From assembly GCA_002727755.1 (NCBI GenBank), contig PBXX01000012.1:1-7087 (forward strand): a stretch of 7,087 nt of DNA, in the 5' to 3' direction. Numbering within the stretch: position 1 is the stretch's first letter; every line of letters begins with the position of its first letter. Positions 1-5,372 of the stretch are shown in pieces. The notes beneath the pieces are model-generated. The model searched no databases. It was not told where the DNA came from and saw nothing but the letters and a program-made list of their open reading frames with translations. Origin of the DNA: Gammaproteobacteria bacterium. Lineage in GTDB: Bacteria; Pseudomonadota; Gammaproteobacteria; Pseudomonadales; Pseudohongiellaceae. A program made the position numbers and the translations under genes.

Positions 1-1592
1 CTGAATCGCACATTACCTTCGTACTGCTTAAAATTATTGCGTCTTTTAAAGCCAACTTCGGGGTTGAAATTGTCTTCAACCACTAAATAACCAGACCTAA
101 ACCCATACCGGTCGCCGTTGTAATTAAAATTCGCCATATAGCTTTCGTCATCATCATCTAAACCTGGGGATTCACTTTTTGCAGCAAAGGTGCTGATTTG
201 TATGTCGTCTAAAAAATTAAATGTGCCGTCAACACCATAAAGTGTATTTGCCCCCTCTCCTACAAGAGACTCTGATCGATCAGTGTAGATCATTCCTATC
301 CTACTGCGATTTAGCACGTCCCGTTTTATCCTTAATACTGAGAAATCAGTCGATTCAATATTATTCAGACCGCTCCCATCTGTACCTATATTTAACGCAC
401 CAATATCAAAATCACCAACTTTCCCTGTAACCCGACCCCCAACTTCAATTGGCACCACTTGTCCTCTCTCTAGCCCAATACGGCGGCTAAAAAACATTGT
501 CGGGACGTCAAGATTTCTTGGCTGTGTGAAATCAAAATTCGCTGCGCCCTCAAGGAAAAACTCTCTTTTTTCAGGGAAAAACAAATTAAAGCGGGTCAGG
601 TTTACTTGTCTTTCGTCAACCTCGACCTGAGCGAAGTCTGTGTTATAGGTAAAGTCTGCGGTAAGATTATTTGTTATCCCAAACTTCACATCAACTCCTG
701 CTTCGTTTGCAAACTCGCCGTTTATCGGAGGATTTGCAATCCTATTTGTCGTGACAGTGCCTAATCCATAGGGTTTAATTTCAAGATTAAAATTTCTTGG
801 CGGAACTTCTAAGTCAGTGAGTGTTGCAGCTTCAGAAATGCGCCACATTCCAGCAACCATAGGAGGTCCGATGTTGGCAGCAGAAATGGGTATATCGGTA
901 ATATAGGTAGCCTCATTCAAACGTATCTGTACCCTTCTAAATTGTATTCCCCACTCTTGTTCACTTCTTGGTTCATATCGCAGCGAGCGGAAGGGAATTT
1001 CCATTTCTACTGTCCAACCCCCATCAAATCGACCAACTCGCGAATTCCAAACGACGTTCCAATCGAAATTTACGGGCCTTGTTGCCATTCCCTCATTATT
1101 AATTGTGAAGTCTGAAAATCCCCCTATCGGTGATACGAGGAATGCGACACCATTTCTTCGATCTAAGAATGTGTCAAACATGACAGAGAAAGAGTCATTC
1201 GAGCGAAGCCGACCGACGTCCCGGCGCATCTCATTGGCAACCCAGTCTTCCTCGGGAACTGATTCGTATACCTTGGCAGTGACGTAGATGCTGCGGTCAT
1301 TGTAAAAAACCCACACCTCGGTTTTGTCGCTTGCGACAGCTCCAGAGACAGGCAGGTGTTGAACAAAGTCACCGATGGGCTCGACCGATTCGTAAATTGA
1401 TTCGTCAAGAATTCCATCGATGCGAACATCTTCACTAAATCGGGTAGCTCTTATGGATTTTCTGCCTTCTAAATCTTCTCCAACAACTACCTCTTGTGCG
1501 AAGCTCGCTTCTATAAATAGACTAAATAAAGAAAAGATAACGTAGGAGTAGGGTAATCTGTTGCTCAGTATTTTGTTCTTTTTTATTATCAA
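1..1592 (-). CDS. CBM9-like / DUF5916 outer-membrane protein, N-terminal part
   Basis: The frame is open from an in-frame stop (TAA, ending near 1614) to the left edge. It contains no in-window stop and no usable upstream ATG, so the start must be non-ATG. I chose TTG at 1592, with an AAGAG about 10 nt upstream; CTG at 1595 or 1568 are alternatives. From TTG, 530 codons are present. Residues 1-33 form a Sec signal peptide: basic start, hydrophobic FSLFSLFIEASFA, then QE. Residues ~50-235 look like the CBM9-like domain that precedes DUF5916 (RIDGILDE near 57-64). From ~260 the DUF5916 signature follows: NTDFAQVEVDERQ beginning at 317, then FFPEKREFFLEGA ending at 350, then FFSRRIGL at 367-374. 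The remainder alternates like beta-barrel strands. Family members are usually 700-900 residues, so the C-terminal third or more lies outside the window. The family is outer-membrane associated and its substrate is not established. No linked transport or glycan gene is visible here. Confidence 0.92.
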   Translation of the reverse strand, partial: MIIKKNKILSNRLPYSYVIFSLFSLFIEASFAQEVVVGEDLEGRKSIRATRFSEDVRIDGILDESIYESVEPIGDFVQHLPVSGAVASDKTEVWVFYNDRSIYVTAKVYESVPEEDWVANEMRRDVGRLRSNDSFSVMFDTFLDRRNGVAFLVSPIGGFSDFTINNEGMATRPVNFDWNVVWNSRVGRFDGGWTVEMEIPFRSLRYEPRSEQEWGIQFRRVQIRLNEATYITDIPISAANIGPPMVAGMWRISEAATLTDLEVPPRNFNLEIKPYGLGTVTTNRIANPPINGEFANEAGVDVKFGITNNLTADFTYNTDFAQVEVDERQVNLTRFNLFFPEKREFFLEGAANFDFTQPRNLDVPTMFFSRRIGLERGQVVPIEVGGRVTGKVGDFDIGALNIGTDGSGLNNIESTDFSVLRIKRDVLNRSRIGMIYTDRSESLVGEGANTLYGVDGTFNFLDDIQISTFAAKSESPGLDDDDESYMANFNYNGDRYGFRSGYLVVEDNFNPEVGFKRRNNFKQYEGNVRF

Positions 1593-1701
1593 CAGAGTAA
1601 TGCTCTTAATGTCTTAAAGACTAATACAGATATCGAGTGAAGCAGGAAGAAAACTCGAAAGTAAAAATTCTTTAGTAAATCTATTTCTTTCAGTCTAAAG
1701 G

Positions 1702-1715
1702 GTTACAACTGTAAC
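1702..1715. repeat. 14-bp dyad at the 3' end of the methyltransferase gene
   Basis: GTTACA-ac-TGTAAC is a perfect inverted repeat with 6-bp arms, lying 2 nt beyond the methyltransferase stop. The 2-nt centre is too short for a normal hairpin loop and no T-run follows on the minus strand, so it is a poor intrinsic terminator and could equally be a binding site. The 125-bp gap (1593-1717) also holds GTCTT-a-AAGAC at 1611-1621, just upstream of the DUF5916 start. I see no gene in this gap. Confidence 0.35.
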
Positions 1716-1717
1716 TC

Positions 1718-2542
1718 TTACTCGGGTTTTCTGAATTTTAAAGTCATTCTGTCGGATTCGCCGATTGCAGCGTATTTGTCTTGATTGACTTCGCCTGCTC
1801 GAAAGTTTGGTGGAAGAGTCCAGACCCCTTCGGGATGGTCTTTGGTATCCTTTTGGTTTGCGTTTATTTCTGATGAAGCAACAAATTCAAAGCCTGCAGA
1901 TTCAGCAATTTGTTTTACATAGGCCTCGCTAACGTATCCGGTGTCGATCATTTCTTGACGCGCCGCGGTATCAGGAGCTCTATGTTCGACTACCCCTAAG
2001 ATACCACCAGGCTTGAGGTTCTCAAAAAATGCACTGAAGAATTCTTGCTCTAGTCCACGGGACATCCAGTTATGCACATTGCGAAAGGTAAGCGCTATGT
2101 CCGCCCCGCCTTCTGGTCCGATTGCTGTTTCGGTTGGTGGCTGTAGGTGACGAATCAAGGCCCTGCCATATATAGACGGATTTGCGGTGAGTTTATCTTC
2201 GAATGCTTCAAGGTTTTTCCTTTGGAAGCTGTTTGTTGTATTGGGGGAAAAATGAGCTCCATAGTAACGACCACGATCGCGCATATATGGTGCGAGGATT
2301 TCAGTATACCACCCGCCTGATGGACCAATTTCGATTAATGTCATATTGCGCGTTAGGCCGAAAAATTGGAGTGTTTCAATGGGATGTCGGGATCTATTTC
2401 TAGCTATGCTCTGGGGGCTTCGGTGGGATCCTTCCAGAATCTGCTGGAGCGACAGCTCTTCAGAACTAAGATTTTGTGCGAATGAGTATGGTGAAAAAAA
2501 AGCTGAAGCCAGAATTACAATGCTCAAGAAGGATTTTAACAT
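1718..2542 (-). CDS. Exported class I SAM-methyltransferase-fold protein (COG4798 type)
   Basis: From ATG at 2542 the product is 274 residues. TTG at 2551 would add three (MNL), but the AGG before it sits too close, so ATG is preferred, though its own Shine-Dalgarno is weak. Residues 1-22 are a Sec signal peptide (LKSFLSIVILASAFF...YSFA, then QN). Next come a helical segment and a Rossmann motif I at about 71-79 (LIEIGPSGGWY), resembling the E/D-x-G-x-x-G SAM-binding loop. A central strand with ALTFRNVHNW lies at ~150-159. KPGGILGVVEHR at ~177-188 is the post-strand-4 region typical of the fold. The tail SEAYVKQIAESAGFEFV (~205-221) and the HPEGVWTLPP segment (~236-245) are what I associate with COG4798 predicted methyltransferases. 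The substrate is unknown. SAM is not known to be available in the periplasm, so the enzymatic role of an exported member is unclear. It is read in the same direction as the DUF5916 gene, and a 125-bp gap leaves open whether they share a transcript. Confidence 0.88.
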   Translation of the reverse strand: MLKSFLSIVILASAFFSPYSFAQNLSSEELSLQQILEGSHRSPQSIARNRSRHPIETLQFFGLTRNMTLIEIGPSGGWYTEILAPYMRDRGRYYGAHFSPNTTNSFQRKNLEAFEDKLTANPSIYGRALIRHLQPPTETAIGPEGGADIALTFRNVHNWMSRGLEQEFFSAFFENLKPGGILGVVEHRAPDTAARQEMIDTGYVSEAYVKQIAESAGFEFVASSEINANQKDTKDHPEGVWTLPPNFRAGEVNQDKYAAIGESDRMTLKFRKPE

Positions 2543-2580
2543 TAGATTCAATAACCTATAACTTTACGATGGATGGACTA

Positions 2581-2592
2581 GTTCTTAAGAAC
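2581..2592. repeat. Perfect 12-bp palindrome upstream of the methyltransferase gene
   Basis: GTTCTTAAGAAC reads identically on both strands and lies 38 nt upstream of the methyltransferase ATG, where an operator for a dimeric regulator could sit. A perfect 12-mer palindrome is expected once or twice by chance in 7 kb, so position is the main argument. Confidence 0.35.
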
Positions 2593-2654
2593 GCAGATTC
2601 TGGCACGAACGAGGTATGCAATCTATAACTGTAAAACTTTGTTTAAGTCTTAAA

Positions 2655-2669
2655 TGCAAATAATTATCA
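2655..2669 (+). promoter_or_regulatory. Fur-box-like site upstream of hemP
   Basis: TGCAAATAATTATCA matches the 7-1-7 Fur consensus TGATAAT-n-ATTATCA at 12 of 14 specified positions. It sits inside a 19-bp dyad, GCAAAT-N7-ATTTGC, at 2656-2674. It lies about 100 bp upstream of a HemP-type gene, a class commonly repressed by iron-loaded Fur. A possible promoter overlaps it: TTGTTT at 2639-2644 and AATTAT at 2662-2667 with 17-bp spacing. The -10 match is only partial, so the promoter call is weak while the box itself is good. Confidence 0.72.
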
Positions 2670-2676
2670 TTTGCGT

Positions 2677-2695
2677 TAAATCTCGGATGGATTTA
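2677..2695. promoter_or_regulatory. Second 19-bp dyad next to the Fur box
   Basis: TAAATC-N7-GATTTA has the same architecture as the neighbouring dyad at 2656-2674 (6-bp arms, 7-bp spacer) and is displaced from it by 21 bp, close to two helical turns. The sequence is not a good Fur match. It could be a second weak regulator site or a coincidence. Confidence 0.35.
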
Positions 2696-2767
2696 CAATC
2701 AGCGGTGATATTTACGAAGTTTTGTTTTTAGTTGATGCTTGAACAATCGGGCCTTGTTTGCGTTGTT

Positions 2768-2932
2768 ATGAATGAACCTATCCAAAAAAAGGTGACCCTG
2801 CGTAGGCGAGCCCCAGAAAAGGTCTCGAGTAAACAATTACTCGGTGAGACAAAGAAGTTGTTTATCCAGCATGCCGGTAGTGAGTACACATTGAGAATAA
2901 CAGCTAATAACAAACTTATATTAACGAAATAA
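2768..2932 (+). CDS. hemP: HemP/HmuP-family heme-uptake peptide
   Basis: This encodes a 54-residue basic peptide. The second half carries the family signature: SSKQLLG at 20-26, a short strand LFIQHAGSEYTLRIT (31-45) and the C-terminal NKLILTK (48-54), which is nearly invariant in HemP/HmuP. Members are normally 50-70 residues and ORFs this short are often missed. In rhizobia and Burkholderia the family is known to support expression of the heme receptor and heme uptake; it is cytoplasmic and has no signal peptide. ATG at 2768 gives the typical length. ATG at 2735 (65 residues) is in frame and cannot be excluded, since neither start has a clear Shine-Dalgarno. The Fur-box-like site upstream fits iron control. 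The next gene downstream should be a TonB-dependent receptor, and exactly the beginning of one is found 99 bp later, but truncated. hemP itself looks intact. Confidence 0.88.
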   Translation: MNEPIQKKVTLRRRAPEKVSSKQLLGETKKLFIQHAGSEYTLRITANNKLILTK

Positions 2933-3031
2933 CTATTATTCCGTCTTACGGTTCCATTTAGTCCCGAGTCGAGCAAGCCACCCACGCTATATTTTAGGCA
3001 GCAAGCCAGACTCTCTTTGAAAGAGGTGTCT

Positions 3032-3190
3032 ATGTTGTTTGGATTTATATCTGGCTTGAGGTTAAGAGCTCTACCCACGTTAAAAACAGTAGTTGTTATC
3101 AAGTTTTGTTCAGGGCTGGTGCTTCTTGGCTCAGCGACTTCCGCACAAGAGTCTTCTTCTAGTCGGATTGAAGAGTTGACTATTTTCTGA
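3032..3190 (+). pseudogene. TonB-dependent receptor, N-terminal stub only
   Basis: This is a 52-codon frame opening with ATG behind a strong Shine-Dalgarno (AAGAGG at 3021-3026, 5-nt spacing). It encodes a basic start, a hydrophobic stretch (VVVIKFCSGLVLLGSATSA, ~20-38) and a signal-peptidase site before QE. After cleavage comes SSSSRIEELTIF (41-52). The IEELTI-type segment at the mature N-terminus is typical of TonB-dependent receptors in marine gammaproteobacteria, where a glycine and the plug domain should follow. Instead the reading frame hits TGA at 3188, and the downstream DNA codes for the end of an unrelated protein in another frame. Roughly 600-700 residues of plug and barrel are missing. 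Position directly after hemP fits a heme or iron-chelate receptor. The receptor call rests on a short segment plus context, so it is probable rather than certain. A shallow dyad (CTCTTT-g-AAAGAG, 3013-3025) overlaps the ribosome-binding site. Confidence 0.65.
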
Positions 3191-3299
3191 AGAGCATGGG
3201 GAAGTCTGTCCAGCTGGTTGGGAAAAAGGTGATTCAGGTATGAAAGCGACCACAGAGGGGGTCGCTGAATACTTAGCCGAAAATAGCGCTAAACTTTAA
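3183..3299 (+). pseudogene. 2-Cys peroxiredoxin (AhpC/TsaA type), C-terminal fragment
   Basis: In the frame one base off the receptor stub, a 38-codon segment reads FSEEHGEVCPAGWEKGD and continues SGMKATTEGVAEYLAENSAKL to TAA at 3297. HGEVCPAGW with a following K/G-rich turn and a C-terminal EYL helix is the end of typical 2-Cys peroxiredoxins; the cysteine (TGT, 3207-3209) is the resolving cysteine. A complete protein is about 200 residues, so the thioredoxin-fold core and the peroxidatic cysteine are absent. There is no start codon or ribosome-binding site, and an in-frame TGA lies at 3177-3179, so this piece cannot be made as a protein on its own. It ends 42 bp from the convergent end of the linalool-dehydratase-like gene. 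Codons are well preserved to the stop, which suggests a recent event. Confidence 0.8.
3245..3266. repeat. 7-bp-arm inverted repeat inside the peroxiredoxin remnant
   Basis: AGCGACC and GGTCGCT are separated by 8 nt and could form a stable hairpin in RNA read from either strand. Neither strand has a T-run after it, so it is not a canonical intrinsic terminator. It lies 76 bp past the stop of the convergent minus-strand gene and might act as a weak 3' structure, or simply be a coding coincidence. Confidence 0.35.
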
Positions 3300-3341
3300 A
3301 TGCGTGAAATGCGTGGTCCTTGATCTTGTCAGCTATCCGAT

Positions 3342-5195
3342 TCAAGCCGCGCCGGCACAGCACGGACAGTTAGCAGACCCACTGAGCATTACGGTCTCAG
3401 CGGCTCTTGCATTCTCGGCAGCGGTGCGCTGCCTGGCAGTAAAATTGCCTGTGTCTGCCTCTGGAGAATCGGGCGCGTTTACTTTGGCGTTTTGTTGACC
3501 GTGGTAACCCGTGAAAATTTGGAAACGATGATGATTAATGTCAGAGCGTATTCGAATTGAGTTGTCGTTTATCACTTCAATATTTTGATATGGGGCCCCA
3601 TCTGCGAGGATAAAAACATCCCTCGCGTTTGGTAAACCAGTTACCCGCCAGGACGTCTCTGCACCCACGCGATTTCTATCCGCAGCGTAGGTGCCCACGT
3701 GCAGAACTCCGCTTTCTTTATCGTTCCAGGCTTGGTCAATCCCCAGCGATGGAAAGTCGATACCTTCTACAGTTGGTGCGGCATATTTATCAAGGTGCTT
3801 AACCTTAAAAGCGTCAACCCAGTTGCCTTCGGTAATTTCAGAAATCATCATCTGAGCTGAAGCTTGTCCGCGAGGCCATGGCTCTCCGTTATTAAACCAC
3901 CAGCCAAACTTATCCATATCTTCACCAAACCACTTTGGCTCCGAATACCGCTCCGCCGCCGCACTGAGACGGGCCACTGCTGTGTGGTCGCCAAGAGCTT
4001 TCGCAAGCGCAAGGCCAGGAGCACTGGGTTGTATCGCTCTTTTGGGATCGCGCCAGCCAAAGGTGTTTGCGACCGAATCATAGATATGTGTGGCGATTTC
4101 TGGTGACTGTGGCATCAAATAAAATGCCAAATTAGTGCCAGCACTAACACCCGGGAGATTTACTTTAAAATCGGCCAATGGATCATAGTATAAGGTCATT
4201 GACTCAATTTGATTCTGTTGGTTTATGTTCATGTAGTTATCCCTCATGAACTCGATCCAATTCTCAAAAGCACCGTGCGCGTTGGATACGCCAAGTTGAT
4301 CCGACAGATAAATACCAAGCCCAGCCGACGAATTACAGATGGGCCAGATCTTGGTGTTCTCGCACTGGGGACCCTCAGGGTGATCTGTATATTGTCTATA
4401 CAAGTGTTCAACAATTCTGGGCTGGGTCCATTCGAACTGCTGGTTCTCGTAACCGGCAATCATCCATGGTTGCTCCCACTTGTCGTCCCCGGAAACATAC
4501 TTGTATATTGATAGGAGTAAATTTAACCATCCGCGAAAGAAAAGATTGCCGTCTGCACCGATCGGATCAGGTTGCAGTCCCCAAGGCTCGACGCCGTTAG
4601 CAGTCCAACCAGGTCTATCATAATTGCCGTGAACGCGTTCAGGCCAGGCTTGAGAGCCGGGAGATAAATCCGGGTAATCCAGTAGTTTTCCTCTATTTGG
4701 ACTTGGGCCGATAAAAGTATTCCAGTCGATTGCTGCCCAATAAGCCGTGTGTCTGGTAGCTAATTCGTCCAGTATGCGAGTGTAAACTTCTCTCCATGCG
4801 GGAGTCTGGTCTGCCATGAGCATAACAGCATAGCTGGAGTCTGTTAGGTCAAAGCGAGGGTAGCTTAGCATGGGTGGGCTAGAGTATTGGTCCCACCACG
4901 GATGAGGACCTTTACCATCATAGTTCCAATTGATTTCTTCTCGAGGGAGCCCTATACCCCAGGGCAGCTCTTCTTCGCCCGTGTAGCTCCAGTCATCTTG
5001 AAATGTTGCTTTTTGCCAGAGAAAACGTAACCAGCCTTTGGTGCGTTCATTGTGTGTCGGGTAAAAGTTGGGAGTTTGCGGTTGGGTTAAAATTGGCTGA
5101 TTATTGCTGGTACAGGAGGCAACGACAGCGGCTCCAGACACCATGGCGGAATTTTTCAAAAAAGAACGTCTTGAATTTTTGATTTTAGTACTCAC
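3342..5195 (-). CDS. Linalool dehydratase/isomerase-like Tat lipoprotein
   Basis: GTG at 5195 gives 617 residues. It is preferred over TTG at 5225 because AAGGGGGAG lies just before it and places the Tat motif at the N-terminus. Residues 9-10 are the twin arginines of RRSFLK, followed by a hydrophobic stretch and a lipobox VASC (25-28), so the protein is probably Tat-exported and lipid-anchored at Cys28. The central part resembles linalool dehydratase/isomerase (Ldi, an (alpha/alpha)6 barrel). GWLNLLLSIYKYVSG (222-236) matches its GHLNLMYGLYQLVTG, and QCEN...ICNSS (277-290) keeps both cysteines (278, 287) with the 9-residue spacing of Cys171/Cys180 in Castellaniella. The Ldi His129 position is Trp223 and the Tyr240 position is Gly353. 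Residues 390-460 match the later barrel helices. About 480-570 form an extra beta-rich region, then an Ala/Glu helix and a C-terminal CPCC (610-613). At 617 versus ~400 residues it is a larger relative, so a role in terpene-alcohol chemistry is not established. It looks richer in G+C than its flanks. Confidence 0.8.
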   Translation of the reverse strand: MSTKIKNSRRSFLKNSAMVSGAAVVASCTSNNQPILTQPQTPNFYPTHNERTKGWLRFLWQKATFQDDWSYTGEEELPWGIGLPREEINWNYDGKGPHPWWDQYSSPPMLSYPRFDLTDSSYAVMLMADQTPAWREVYTRILDELATRHTAYWAAIDWNTFIGPSPNRGKLLDYPDLSPGSQAWPERVHGNYDRPGWTANGVEPWGLQPDPIGADGNLFFRGWLNLLLSIYKYVSGDDKWEQPWMIAGYENQQFEWTQPRIVEHLYRQYTDHPEGPQCENTKIWPICNSSAGLGIYLSDQLGVSNAHGAFENWIEFMRDNYMNINQQNQIESMTLYYDPLADFKVNLPGVSAGTNLAFYLMPQSPEIATHIYDSVANTFGWRDPKRAIQPSAPGLALAKALGDHTAVARLSAAAERYSEPKWFGEDMDKFGWWFNNGEPWPRGQASAQMMISEITEGNWVDAFKVKHLDKYAAPTVEGIDFPSLGIDQAWNDKESGVLHVGTYAADRNRVGAETSWRVTGLPNARDVFILADGAPYQNIEVINDNSIRIRSDINHHRFQIFTGYHGQQNAKVNAPDSPEADTGNFTARQRTAAENARAAETVMLSGSANCPCCAGAA

Positions 5196-5198
5196 AAA

Positions 5199-5207
5199 CT
5201 CCCCCTT
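5199..5207 (-). promoter_or_regulatory. Strong ribosome binding site that decides the Ldi-like start
   Basis: On the minus strand AAGGGGGAG lies directly before TTT-GTG. This polypurine run would be buried inside the coding region if the longer TTG start at 5225 were used, whereas GTG at 5195 puts it at ribosome-binding distance and brings the RRSFLK motif to residues 9-14. Confidence 0.7.
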
Positions 5208-5303
5208 ATCAACTTCTAACTTCAAAGTAACACTACTTAAAGGTTTTAACCAGAATAATACCCTTAAAAAATGTAGAATGTGGGTAAGATTAACCTTTTT
5301 TCG

Positions 5304-5320
5304 AAAGCATTATTTGCTTT
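5304..5320. promoter_or_regulatory. 17-bp dyad in the shared divergent upstream region
   Basis: AAAGCA-ttatt-TGCTTT is a perfect inverted repeat with 6-bp arms. It lies 109 bp upstream of the Ldi-like GTG and 53 bp upstream of the YyaL-like ATG. It could be a common operator for the two divergent genes. I could not find convincing -35/-10 pairs on either strand in 5196-5372, and the region holds no gene. Confidence 0.35.
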
Positions 5321-5372
5321 GAAGAAGCTATCTAAACTTTCATTAACTTTATTGAGCCAGTCATAACAGACT

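Noticed and set aside
1163..1435. 90-codon minus-strand frame inside the DUF5916 gene
   Set aside because: It is in a different frame from the open DUF5916 frame, which carries all the conserved motifs.
2941..2951. CCGT-ctt-ACGG as a hemP terminator
   Set aside because: Only a 4-bp stem with a 3-nt loop and no T-run after it.
2728..3102. 124-codon minus-strand frame opposite hemP and the receptor start
   Set aside because: It is antisense to two recognisable plus-strand coding segments, has no family resemblance, and its composition is what a shadow frame gives.
3301..3316. TGCGTGaaATGCGTGG tandem motif between the peroxiredoxin remnant and the Ldi-like stop
   Set aside because: Two 6-bp copies only; too short to support a repeat, attachment site or array.
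4209..4511. 100-codon plus-strand frame opposite the Ldi-like gene
   Set aside because: Antisense shadow across the conserved cysteine region; no independent support.
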